Positions 37,080-44,387 of a DNA stretch of 49,065 nucleotides are shown one piece after another; the stretch's first letter is position 1; every line of letters begins with the position of its first letter. The notes beneath the pieces are model-generated. The model did not search any database. It was not told the DNA's origin and saw only the letters and a program-made list of their open reading frames with translations. The DNA comes from a virus: the IMG/VR virus record IMGVR_UViG_3300042563_000952, positions 1-49,065 of that record; one strand, written 5' to 3'. The translations under genes and the position numbers were made by a program.

Positions 37080-37472
37080 TTATCGACGCATTTTGGAGAT
37101 ATCTTGTGCTTCTTCGTCCGAAAACACAGGCACCGCATTTGACTTGTGCATAGTGGCAATGCCTTTGACCTTGGTTCCTGTGTAGACTGGATTAGGTCGC
37201 AATACTGCATTGCCACCTGTGTTCACGCTCTTGATGTGAGCAGTACTACGGTCTGCCGGAATGGCAAGACTGTAATTTCCCTTGAGTGGTTCTGCAGACA
37301 ATGCTCGTTTACGCTTCTTGTCTTCAATTTCTACAGCCCATTTCTTCTGTAGTTCTTTCCAACTTTCGTCCAATTCTCTAGCCTTTCTAGCGTGTTCAGC
37401 TGATGCAAACTTTTGCTTGCCTTTGCGTTTACCTGTGGTACTAAGCCACGGGCCTTCTAAATGCATTGTCAA
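37080..37472 (-). CDS. Conserved-type basic phage protein, about 130 aa
   Basis: MHLEGPWLSTTGKRKGKQKF, then a Lys/Arg-rich helix and a beta-poor C-terminus. GGAGG is 6 nt before TTG 37472 and 12 nt before ATG 37466; I list the TTG start because of spacing, but ATG is possible. Behind promoter 37506-37534. Function unknown. Confidence 0.75.
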   Translation of the reverse strand: MTMHLEGPWLSTTGKRKGKQKFASAEHARKARELDESWKELQKKWAVEIEDKKRKRALSAEPLKGNYSLAIPADRSTAHIKSVNTGGNAVLRPNPVYTGTKVKGIATMHKSNAVPVFSDEEAQDISKMRR

Positions 37473-37505
37473 AAGAAACCTCCAAACTTGTTAAACTATG
37501 TTAGT

Positions 37506-37534
37506 AGTATAACATTTAGTTTGGAGGTTGTCAA
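37506..37534 (-). promoter_or_regulatory. Sigma-70-type promoter (TTGACA-17-TATACT)
   Basis: TTGACA (37534-37529), 17 bases, TATACT (37511-37506). Transcribes the 37080-37472 gene and onward. Confidence 0.83.
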
Positions 37535-37543
37535 GACCCAATA

Positions 37544-38188
37544 TTACAAATCTATAGTTTCGGGATCTACCAATGCCAATTCTTCAAATCCCCAACTCCT
37601 TTCCTCGCAAGAATAACATAAATTGCATTTTCCTCTGAGCTGCCGAGAACAAGAATGTGTATATGGTATTATAAAGTCAGTTCCTAGTTTGTACAATATA
37701 TCAGTCATGTGTGGTTTAAGTAGATCCAAAAAAGGTTGCTGATACAATGGAGTTTGTTTGTAGACAAAACCTAGGCTGCCTTTGAATATTTTAATATCCG
37801 GCGATGGCATATTGTTTCCGCTCAGATAAATTTGTCCGTTAAACTGTTTGCATGTTTCAGCAACAACATTAGAGTCCATTCTTCCCTGGCGAATTGCCTC
37901 TTCAGTATTAGGAATATTATTCACGTGCAATATGCCAACTTGAAAATGGTCTTCAAACTGCTTTAAAATACGAGTTGCATACCTTGTCTCGCCTGTTGGT
38001 TTTTCTATAGTGAAAGCAGTCAATGATACTGTTTTTAATCGATCAGTCTGATATAGTTCTGTTAAAATTAAAGATAACATTGCAGACGAGTCTAAACCGC
38101 CCGACATAAAAATTCCAATATTATCTACTTCCGGAATAGTAAAAGTAAACTCGCGTTCTAGGTGTTTAGGTCCAATTGTTATTTTCAT
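37544..38188 (-). CDS. QueC-like PP-loop ATPase
   Basis: 214 aa from MKITIGPKHLEREF. PP-loop FMSGGLDSSAMLSLI near residue 27; C-terminal zinc-type cluster THSCSRQLRGKCNLCYSCEE near residue 182, as in 7-cyano-7-deazaguanine synthase. It could make preQ0 for tRNA or DNA modification, yet the rest of the sequence is diverged, so another PP-loop amidation reaction is possible. No other queuosine-type gene in the window. Confidence 0.7.
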   Translation of the reverse strand: MKITIGPKHLEREFTFTIPEVDNIGIFMSGGLDSSAMLSLILTELYQTDRLKTVSLTAFTIEKPTGETRYATRILKQFEDHFQVGILHVNNIPNTEEAIRQGRMDSNVVAETCKQFNGQIYLSGNNMPSPDIKIFKGSLGFVYKQTPLYQQPFLDLLKPHMTDILYKLGTDFIIPYTHSCSRQLRGKCNLCYSCEERSWGFEELALVDPETIDL

Positions 38189-38196
38189 ACTGTGGT

Positions 38197-38209
38197 TATT
38201 TATTAAATA
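38197..38209. promoter_or_regulatory. Divergent late-promoter-like element TTATTTATTAAATA
   Basis: Minus-strand TAATAAATA (38205-38197) ends 8 nt before ATG 38188. Plus-strand TATTAAATA (38201-38209) ends 4 nt before ATG 38214. One near-palindrome serves two divergent genes. Confidence 0.5.
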
Positions 38210-38213
38210 CAGA

Positions 38214-38918
38214 ATGACCACTGATCCTAAATTTGCTTTTCCTACTAAACCAAACGACTTTTCATCGTCTTTAAATATCGATGTATCAACCGAACATTTA
38301 ATGTGCGAAATGCAATTAAGTGCAATAGGTTGCTGGGAGCCTTTAGATTTTTTAATTGATCAGTCAATTTGGGAAGACGACAAGGGTAGGCTTAAAGACC
38401 TATGGCGACCGTTCCAGCCAAAAGAAGGAATAACCAACGATAGAGATTCAATTTTATTGTTTGGGTTGAACGGTGACACTGCAATCAGTCCAACGGGATT
38501 GTCGCACGTTCACGCAAAAATAGGTCGTTTTCCAAAAGAAACTGAATTTACCTATCCAACTGATGCTGTTCCTCTACTACATTCTTGTCAGGAAATTATG
38601 GAATTCTTCTCCCCTATGTGTCGTAGTTTTATCATAAGATTAAATGCCGGCGGCTTTTACCCAAGACACAGAGATCACTTTTTACTTAATCGTGATACAT
38701 TTAGGCTTGTTACTTTTTTAGGTAACTCGAGCGATAATTTGGAATGGGAAGTAGAAGGTAATATTAAAACATTTTTACCAAATACTACCTACTATATCGA
38801 TACTAGAAAAATGCATAGACTATCGTCGTGGAATCACGGCTCAACTATGATAGTATGGAATGTTCGAAAAACATGGGTCAACGTTCTAAAAGTTTTAACA
38901 CGATTAAAACATAAATGA
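38214..38918 (+). CDS. Aspartyl/asparaginyl hydroxylase-like 2OG oxygenase
   Basis: 234 aa. GGFYPRHRDHFLLNRDTFRL near residue 147 supplies H-x-D and the following Arg, YYIDTRKMHRLSSWNHG near 199 the distal His. Beta-hydroxylase-type cupin. Divergent from the QueC-like gene and the only plus-strand gene in this half. Substrate unknown. Confidence 0.78.
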   Translation: MTTDPKFAFPTKPNDFSSSLNIDVSTEHLMCEMQLSAIGCWEPLDFLIDQSIWEDDKGRLKDLWRPFQPKEGITNDRDSILLFGLNGDTAISPTGLSHVHAKIGRFPKETEFTYPTDAVPLLHSCQEIMEFFSPMCRSFIIRLNAGGFYPRHRDHFLLNRDTFRLVTFLGNSSDNLEWEVEGNIKTFLPNTTYYIDTRKMHRLSSWNHGSTMIVWNVRKTWVNVLKVLTRLKHK

Positions 38919-38924
38919 ACAGTA

Positions 38925-39431
38925 TCAGCTGTTCAACACCTTAGCAACTGAATTCATAACTGCCGCGATTCTACCAATGTCACGCAGTTGCTCTACACTA
39001 TAGCCTTCTGTTTTTAGTGTTTCATAATGTGCTTTCACACAGAAGTGACACTTGCCCACAATACTAGCTGCCAAAGAGAATGCTTCAAAATTTGCCTTAG
39101 TAGTTCCGCCGTGACTAGCAATAGCGTTCATGCGTAACTGTGCTGGCAATCCTTTTAGACTAGGATCATCTGCCATTTCAACGTAAGGGTACCATACATT
39201 GTTCTGTGCCATAATACTAGCGGCTGTCATTGCAGAGTCAGCATGTACTGGAGCATCTGCTAACAACACCGCAAGCACCTTGCCGTTGCCAGTTGCGGCC
39301 AATGCAGCCACAGCACACCCCATAGCCACATCTGCATCTAGTGTACTACGCAAAAGGACAGCGTCCAAGTTTAACTTAGTGTCCTTTGCGTATTCTGGTA
39401 ATACGCCTTTTACTGATTCAATAAAACTCAT
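38925..39431 (-). CDS. ahpD: Alkylhydroperoxidase AhpD
   Basis: 168 aa, close to the mycobacterial AhpD length. Active-site VGKCHFCVKAHYETLKTEG (C-x2-C...H) near residue 129, with Glu and His of the proton relay nearby. AhpD re-reduces AhpC. Same operon as AhpC (39849-40388) with PsiE between. A peroxiredoxin/AhpD pair on a phage is unusual. Confidence 0.93.
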   Translation of the reverse strand: MSFIESVKGVLPEYAKDTKLNLDAVLLRSTLDADVAMGCAVAALAATGNGKVLAVLLADAPVHADSAMTAASIMAQNNVWYPYVEMADDPSLKGLPAQLRMNAIASHGGTTKANFEAFSLAASIVGKCHFCVKAHYETLKTEGYSVEQLRDIGRIAAVMNSVAKVLNS

Positions 39432-39432
39432 T

Positions 39433-39849
39433 TTATGCTACCTCATCTTTCTTATCGCTAGGGAATTTTGCACTAGTGTATCGAATAACCAATACGCTGA
39501 TGGCAATAATAAATGTGGAACCAGCCACTGACAGCATCTCAACAATGTTGATGGGCTGGTGACTCATGATGTCTACCATGTGCCGGGTCAATGCAGTTAT
39601 TGCTATGTAAAGTAGAAACCTAACAGGCATATGATTGGTTCTAAAGTAAATCCCAACCATGGCCCCAATTTCCAAATAGATAAACATTAGCAACAAGTCG
39701 GCAACTCCGGCATGGTGCTTCTGGAACATTTCAAAAAACGTCCAGCCAGCGGCCCATACCGTTGCGGCGCCTATTCCAAAAAGTGCCAATCGGTGAAAAA
39801 TATCAACTAAAGTATTTCCAACACGATCAACATTTTTTGTGTTTAACAT
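39433..39849 (-). CDS. psiE: PsiE-family membrane protein
   Basis: 138 aa with four hydrophobic segments (ALFGIGAATVWAAGWTFFEM; LLLMFIYLEIGAMVGIYF; MPVRFLLYIAITALTRHMVD; TFIIAISVLVIRYTS). The IEIGA-type and TRHMVD features match phosphate-starvation-inducible E. Between ahpC and ahpD, overlapping ahpC stop by one base. Confidence 0.83.
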   Translation of the reverse strand: MLNTKNVDRVGNTLVDIFHRLALFGIGAATVWAAGWTFFEMFQKHHAGVADLLLMFIYLEIGAMVGIYFRTNHMPVRFLLYIAITALTRHMVDIMSHQPINIVEMLSVAGSTFIIAISVLVIRYTSAKFPSDKKDEVA

Positions 39850-40388
39850 TATAGAGTCTCTCCGCCCACTGTACGATTACAAGCACAGAGTTCACCTGTT
39901 TGTAGCGCATCCAACACACGAAGTGTTTCTTCTGGGCTACGACCAACATTTAAGTTATTGACTGTAACATGCTGAATCTCGTTGCTTGGATCAACAATGA
40001 ATGTGGCACGTAATGCCGCACCAGCTGGAGCATAGAACACACCCAGTTGTTCAATCAAGCTCAACTCACCACGCTGTGTATCAGCAAACTGGTGATGTGT
40101 GATTTTCTTCAAATCAGCGTGTGCAGTCTGCCATGCTACTTTACAGAACTCATTATCTGTTGAACCTGTTAGCAGGACTGCATCACGGTCAGCAAAGTCT
40201 TGTGTCAACTTGTCGTAGGCCACAATCTCTGTTGGGCAAACAAATGTAAAGTCTTTTGGATAGTAAACGATTACTTTCCACTTGCCTTCGAAACTATTTT
40301 CTGTAATAGTGTAGAACGCATCTTCTGGTTGTCCTGGCTTGACACCTGTAATTGCGAATGGGGCTAATTTATCTCCAACTGTTTTCAT
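39849..40388 (-). CDS. ahpC: Peroxiredoxin AhpC (two-Cys, mycobacterial type)
   Basis: 179 aa from MKTVGDKLAPFAITGVKPGQ. Peroxidatic Cys in FTFVCPTEIVAY near residue 57; C-terminal ELCACNRTVGG supplies resolving Cys residues in the CxC-type arrangement seen in AhpC partners of AhpD. Reduces peroxides. AAGGAG site 8 nt before ATG; leader with TAAATA-like AT-rich stretch. Extra N-terminal codons in the longer frame are rejected. Confidence 0.95.
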   Translation of the reverse strand: MKTVGDKLAPFAITGVKPGQPEDAFYTITENSFEGKWKVIVYYPKDFTFVCPTEIVAYDKLTQDFADRDAVLLTGSTDNEFCKVAWQTAHADLKKITHHQFADTQRGELSLIEQLGVFYAPAGAALRATFIVDPSNEIQHVTVNNLNVGRSPEETLRVLDALQTGELCACNRTVGGETL

Positions 40389-40513
40389 GCTTATATCTCC
40401 TTGTGTGTGAATGAAACAATAATTATTGTACATTTATTTACGCTATAAATCAATGGTTTTCCATTAGTTTTGACTAATATTTTTTAATGGCACTAATAGG
40501 AAGAACTAATAAT

Positions 40514-40540
40514 AGAAAAGGCTCCGAAGAGCCTTTGGTA
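40514..40540 (-). terminator. Rho-independent terminator
   Basis: AAAGGCTC-TTCG-GAGCCTTTT on the minus strand just after the 40554-41450 stop. Confidence 0.88.
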
Positions 40541-40553
40541 AATTGTAAAGTGT

Positions 40554-41450
40554 TTACACTACCGGAGTATACTCAATACCTGTAGTTGCTAGACCAACTA
40601 ACCCAATAGTAGTTTCAAAAGCTGCCAACTCGCTGGCAGCAACTAAGACGTCAGCCTGACTCAACTTGTTGTTGGTCATCCATGCTGTGTAGTCTGTAAC
40701 CTGTGTCAATGTAGCATCAGTGCCGTAGACATTTTTGTAAACGTGCTTGATAAATGTTTCATTGCTAACACCACCTGCATCTGTTTTGTAAACATCTGTG
40801 GCTAACAATGCTGTGGCTAATTCCTTGTTGGTCCAACCTGAATCAGCAAGTCGAATGCCAACACCTGTATAGGCTTTGGTAACATCAGCTGTACCAAGTG
40901 CGGCAGCTAACAATGCGTAAACATCACCTGCACGACCTGCGGCATCATAGGCAACAGCCTTGTCCGTGAACACCACACGCTCGTGGTTGGCAAGATTGAA
41001 TTCCATGTTGCTGACCAATGTGCTGGCTAACTTTACATTGTCAGCAGTTTTAGTAACTGTGAACTCTGTGCTCTTGCCACCCATTGCATAAGTGTCAACT
41101 CCGGTAGTACCAGTAACGTCAACTGTGATATCCACTGTGCCATCACCTGCGCGACCTGTACCCACTACACCAAAGGTGGCAATCTTACCTGCGGTGCCAA
41201 CTGTGGCCACTGTGACGATCAAGTTGTTAGCCACTGCGCCGCCTAATGCTGTACCAGCAAGGGTGATTGTGTCGCCGGCAAGGTAACCTGTACCTGCACT
41301 GGCTGCTAGACTGTCTAGAACAACAGAGTATACTCCGTCTGTTTTAGTAACATCAAACGCAGCACCGGTTCCGGTTCCGCCTGTTAGGCCTGTGACATTT
41401 TGATAAGTTGCGTTAATTGGTTTGTCTTTGATCGTGATTGTTGTTGTCAT
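40554..41450 (-). CDS. Repeat-rich surface-type protein with DUF4214-like C-terminus
   Basis: 298 aa, Gly/Thr/Ala-rich. Residues 20-130 are beta-rich (GTGYLAGDTITLAGTALGG and GRAGDGTVDITVDVTGTTG); the second half is helical, with HERVVFTDKAVAYDAAGRAG and ALGTADVTKAYTGVGIRLAD, loosely like DUF4214 or S-layer-type modules. No signal peptide. AAAAGG site before ATG. Possibly a virion decoration or secreted surface protein. Confidence 0.65.
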   Translation of the reverse strand: MTTTITIKDKPINATYQNVTGLTGGTGTGAAFDVTKTDGVYSVVLDSLAASAGTGYLAGDTITLAGTALGGAVANNLIVTVATVGTAGKIATFGVVGTGRAGDGTVDITVDVTGTTGVDTYAMGGKSTEFTVTKTADNVKLASTLVSNMEFNLANHERVVFTDKAVAYDAAGRAGDVYALLAAALGTADVTKAYTGVGIRLADSGWTNKELATALLATDVYKTDAGGVSNETFIKHVYKNVYGTDATLTQVTDYTAWMTNNKLSQADVLVAASELAAFETTIGLVGLATTGIEYTPVV

Positions 41451-41530
41451 AATTTTCCTTTTTAATAATATGAGTCATAAACTTAATTAGTGGTTTATAC
41501 TACCATTATACGCAAAATATCAAACAAAAC

Positions 41531-41548
41531 TTGTGCGTACACGCACAA
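41531..41548. promoter_or_regulatory. Perfect palindrome TTGTGCGT-2-ACGCACAA
   Basis: Two-fold symmetric 18-mer between the surface-protein gene and the terminator at 41578. It has the form of a repressor site; a TATAAT lies near 41507. No -35 at normal spacing. Confidence 0.5.
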
Positions 41549-41577
41549 CTTCGATGTGATAATTGATTAACTTTACC

Positions 41578-41605
41578 AAAAAACCCGCCGAAGCGGGTTT
41601 TTTGA
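41578..41605. terminator. Bidirectional terminator
   Basis: AAAAAACCCGC-CGAA-GCGGGTTTTTT, A-run, GC stem and T-run on both strands. Ends the methyltransferase operon. Its stem equals that of the tmRNA terminator at 44011-44028. Confidence 0.93.
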
Positions 41606-41616
41606 TTGTATTTAAT

Positions 41617-43200
41617 TTACTCGACAATGAATAAATTGTTAAATCTATCTTCTGCTTCTTGATCTGTGATATCGTCGATAACCTCTGGCTCTTCTATATG
41701 TAGAGCTAGGAATCCTGCCATAGTTATTGTTTCTGCTTCAGCATCTAATGAGCTAATCCACTCTTTCATAAACTGTTTTGGTAGACAGAAGTAAAAACGT
41801 TTTCTTATTTGCTTTTGTTGCTTGTACCAGGGTTGAGCAGAAACATACTTTATATAACTAAACACAAATTCGTACGGAAGGGAAATGCCCTCTTCGTTCT
41901 CAGTTGCGGTATTCCAATATACCTTAAATTTGTCTGTTAGGTTGTCAGCCATATTTTTTAAAGGAACAGTCCTACAGCACCCCGGACTACTATTTCTAGT
42001 AATGTCATATTCACAATACCCAAAGTAATCAGTACTTCCGCTAGACGGATTAGATGTAAAGTAAAAACTAGGTTGCGGATTTGGATTTAGTTCGTATACA
42101 AAACTACATTTTTTTAATGCTATATTTCTAAAATAGAATCGTGTTACTTTACGTTGCTGAATTGGTTTATAATTTTTGTCATCTGCAAAAATTGATAAAT
42201 CTTTGACTACTGTTTTAACTTCGTTTATATAATCTGCAATTTGTTCTAATTTAGACTGTACTTTAACAGGGTCTTTACTGCTAAGAATTTTCAAATGGAA
42301 TTTTTTATTGTGCGTTAAATCTGTAGCCAATGACGCCGCAGTAACGGGATTACTAAAAATCCTAACCAATCTATTCTTAAATTCTGTTTGAGATTCACCA
42401 GGCGAACTAATTAGAAAACTTTCTGCAGGAACTGACCCTAAGTAAGTTTTTTTAAAAATTTGCTGAAATGGGATATCTGGTGATAATAGTTGTAATACTT
42501 CATCCACTGGCTCTTCTACTCCATTATGTAGAGTATTGTAGTTAGTAGTGTCGCCACCAATCTGCATACTAAGTACAATCAGTCCTTGTGCTACATTATC
42601 AAACTTGGATGGATCTACGTCGAACACTGCTACAATTTTAAAATACTTTTTTAAGAAGTTTTTAAATTGTAGATAAAATTTAGAATCGTTAGTAACTAGA
42701 CTTTTTGGAATAACATAATGGATCCCGCCAGTATAGTTATTGGTAATCATAATGTCTGCCGTTTTTATAATAAAGAAAACAGCTTCTTCTCTAATACCAG
42801 TAACTTCATACTTGTGTGCTAGTGCTTTTACATATTTTTTATGTGTAGTTAAACTGTATGCAGGGCTTCTAAAAGGAACATTGCCAATAAAAGATACACT
42901 CTTATTTTCAAAAACTAATTCTTTATCAATGTCATAAAAATTAGAATGGTACAGATCCAAATTAGGAAATCGGTCAACTCCCTTGTCGTACCATTCTTGA
43001 TCAAGCTCAACTCCCACAATTTTTTTGTCAGGATACATTTCGATCATAGGTTCAATGAACCCGCAGCCCCCGAAACTAGGTTCAATTACAATATCAGAGT
43101 CAACTTTTATATTACCCAGAATTTCTTTAACAAGATCCACGGGTGTAAAAAATTGTCCTAACTGATATTTTTTTGATTGTATATTTTTTTCTTCTAGCAT
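41617..43200 (-). CDS. DNA adenine methyltransferase, gamma (N6) type
   Basis: 527 aa. SAM motif EPSFGGCGFIEPM near residue 43, then VGVELDQEW (motif II Asp/Glu) and FIGNVPF (motif IV, N-P-P-F variant) near residue 105. A large C-terminal half likely recognises DNA. TTG-rich, AT-rich gene with CTAAATA 4 nt before ATG. It lies directly after a restriction-endonuclease-like gene, so the pair looks like a type II system. Confidence 0.85.
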   Translation of the reverse strand: MLEEKNIQSKKYQLGQFFTPVDLVKEILGNIKVDSDIVIEPSFGGCGFIEPMIEMYPDKKIVGVELDQEWYDKGVDRFPNLDLYHSNFYDIDKELVFENKSVSFIGNVPFRSPAYSLTTHKKYVKALAHKYEVTGIREEAVFFIIKTADIMITNNYTGGIHYVIPKSLVTNDSKFYLQFKNFLKKYFKIVAVFDVDPSKFDNVAQGLIVLSMQIGGDTTNYNTLHNGVEEPVDEVLQLLSPDIPFQQIFKKTYLGSVPAESFLISSPGESQTEFKNRLVRIFSNPVTAASLATDLTHNKKFHLKILSSKDPVKVQSKLEQIADYINEVKTVVKDLSIFADDKNYKPIQQRKVTRFYFRNIALKKCSFVYELNPNPQPSFYFTSNPSSGSTDYFGYCEYDITRNSSPGCCRTVPLKNMADNLTDKFKVYWNTATENEEGISLPYEFVFSYIKYVSAQPWYKQQKQIRKRFYFCLPKQFMKEWISSLDAEAETITMAGFLALHIEEPEVIDDITDQEAEDRFNNLFIVE

Positions 43201-43204
43201 TTTA

Positions 43205-43211
43205 TATTTAG
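43205..43211 (-). promoter_or_regulatory. T4-late-like promoter motif CTAAATA (methyltransferase)
   Basis: Ends 4 nt before the methyltransferase ATG (43200) and overlaps the stop of the endonuclease-like gene. Confidence 0.45.
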
Positions 43212-43921
43212 TACACCAAGTTTTCGTATTTAGATAAATCGTATTTAGATAAATCTGTAAGGAATGGAGTTTCCCATGTGATGTCTAATAAGAACAAATC
43301 ATGGAATTTTTCCGGTCTACTAATTTGTCCTTCTGTAGTGTGTCCTCGGTGTTGTGATTGTAACGGTATCATACCTTTAGTGAAATTATCAGCACCCGCG
43401 GTGGTTGAGATTAGGTGATAAGGAACCCAGTAATGCACAGCACCGTTGCCGAACACCGCAGAAAACAATCCGTAGTCAGCTTTGTCTGGATGTATCTGTT
43501 GAAAAGTGCCGCCACCGATATAATTATAACCTTTAGTAGCAAGCGGATTCTTTACAAGTTTCTTAGTACGTGCGCCTGCTTCTAGAGCATATCCTCTTTT
43601 TTCAATTGCTTTTGTAGAGTCACCTTTGGCTATTACAGTATATTTGATTTCCACACGGGCTCCCCGTAAATTTTGCAATTTAACAACAGCAGAGTCTAAA
43701 GTGGCATCATGGGTTTCGTCTTGCTTTTCTAATAGCCCAGATGATGCACGTATTTTATCTTCCCATATATCACCTTTACGTTTAGATGAAATGGGAGCTT
43801 GTACAGGATAATACATTGCGTCAGGTAATCCATAAAACTCAGTCCACCGTGTTCGGTCTTGTGTTGACTGCAACAATCTGTATTCTTCAGTAGTTAAGTT
43901 TTTGATGTTATCGGAAATCAT
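43208..43921 (-). CDS. Putative PD-(D/E)xK endonuclease, restriction-type
   Basis: 237 aa from MISDNIKNLTTEEYRLL. RKGDIWEDKIRASSG near residue 47, HDATLDSAVVKL near 70 and RVEIKYTVIAKG near 91 give an E-helix, D, and E-x-K series typical of type II restriction endonucleases. The C-terminal half is aromatic-rich. The gene ends 7 nt before the methyltransferase gene. Endonuclease function is inferred from motif and partner. A consensus promoter lies just upstream. Confidence 0.65.
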   Translation of the reverse strand: MISDNIKNLTTEEYRLLQSTQDRTRWTEFYGLPDAMYYPVQAPISSKRKGDIWEDKIRASSGLLEKQDETHDATLDSAVVKLQNLRGARVEIKYTVIAKGDSTKAIEKRGYALEAGARTKKLVKNPLATKGYNYIGGGTFQQIHPDKADYGLFSAVFGNGAVHYWVPYHLISTTAGADNFTKGMIPLQSQHRGHTTEGQISRPEKFHDLFLLDITWETPFLTDLSKYDLSKYENLVY

Positions 43922-43964
43922 TTTAGTCTTTCTAGATGTGGCCGCTTGTTTAGCGTATGTGTTT

Positions 43965-43993
43965 ATTATACCGTCAATAGTGCCAAATGTCAA
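43965..43993 (-). promoter_or_regulatory. Sigma-70-type promoter (TTGACA-17-TATAAT)
   Basis: TTGACA (43993-43988), 17 bases, TATAAT (43970-43965). Directly after the tmRNA terminator; drives the endonuclease-like and methyltransferase genes. Confidence 0.87.
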
Positions 43994-44010
43994 GTACAAA
44001 ACAAAAAGAA

Positions 44011-44028
44011 AACCCGCCGAAGCGGGTT
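44011..44028 (-). terminator. Terminator of the tmRNA gene
   Basis: AACCCGC-TTCG-GCGGGTT followed by TTCTTTTTG on the minus strand. Confidence 0.92.
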
Positions 44029-44029
44029 C

Positions 44030-44209
44030 CGAGTTTCTGTTACGAGGTATGTCTTACCCTAAGCTGAGTTTAGGCAGCTAATGCGAACTTTGAGTCGTTT
44101 GCGGTTACTTTTTTGTGTCTTCGACCGGGAGACCCCAATCCTAACGGCTTCTACATTGCCGAGCTGTCCACTCTGTTACTCTTTGCCCAATCGATCCTGT
44201 GTCAGGCCC
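44030..44209 (-). ncRNA. ssrA: Permuted tmRNA, coding piece (5' half)
   Basis: Minus strand. Begins GGGCCTGACACAGGATCGAT, the tmRNA 5' acceptor strand and D-like loop. A tag frame at 44102-44070 reads A-N-D-S-K-F-A-L-A-A-stop, preceded by AAAAAAGTAACC as in proteobacterial tmRNA. GGGCCTG pairs with CAGGTCC of the acceptor piece, giving a 7-bp stem whose third pair is G-T, the alanine identity element. The 3' end is ahead of the terminator at 44011-44028; approximate. Confidence 0.88.
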
Positions 44210-44310
44210 ATCAGAAAAACACTTATGTCTTGTTAAACCTTTACCTGGTGCCCAACTAAATCTATTAAAACAACTTGGGCACAATGCGGTGTACTTCATA
44301 AATATCCTTT
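44210..44310 (-). ncRNA. Intervening loop of permuted tmRNA
   Basis: 101 bases between the CCA of the acceptor piece and the 5' end of the coding piece. They hold a strong hairpin GTGCCCAA-19-TTGGGCAC. A short open frame (MKYTALCPSCFNRF...) crosses it but runs into the coding piece, so it is treated as chance. Expected to be removed on processing. Confidence 0.75.
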
Positions 44311-44385
44311 TGGTGGACCTGGCGGGCACTGCCCCCGCGTCTTGAACTTATTTCTCATCGCTTCATACAGCAATAACTTATATTT
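44311..44385 (-). ncRNA. ssrA: Permuted tmRNA, acceptor piece (3' half)
   Basis: Ends AAGACGCGGG, then GCCCGCCAGGTCCACCA: the tmRNA 3' end with T-stem GCGGG/CCCGC, acceptor strand CAGGTCC, discriminator A and CCA. The T-loop is GGCAGTG, not the usual TTCRA. GTTCAA pairs with TTGGGC of the coding piece (start of helix P2). The 5' end, near the stop of the upstream gene (44388), is approximate. Confidence 0.85.
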
Positions 44386-44387
44386 AA

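Noticed and set aside
36914-37153. Plus-strand frame of 79 codons
   Set aside because: Lies across an intergenic region on the strand opposite all neighbours, with no ribosome site.
44141-44329. Small frame with CPSC...HKC, zinc-finger-like
   Set aside because: It spans the intervening loop and the tmRNA coding piece; RNA pairing explains the sequence better. The first 30 codons could still be a gene in the loop.
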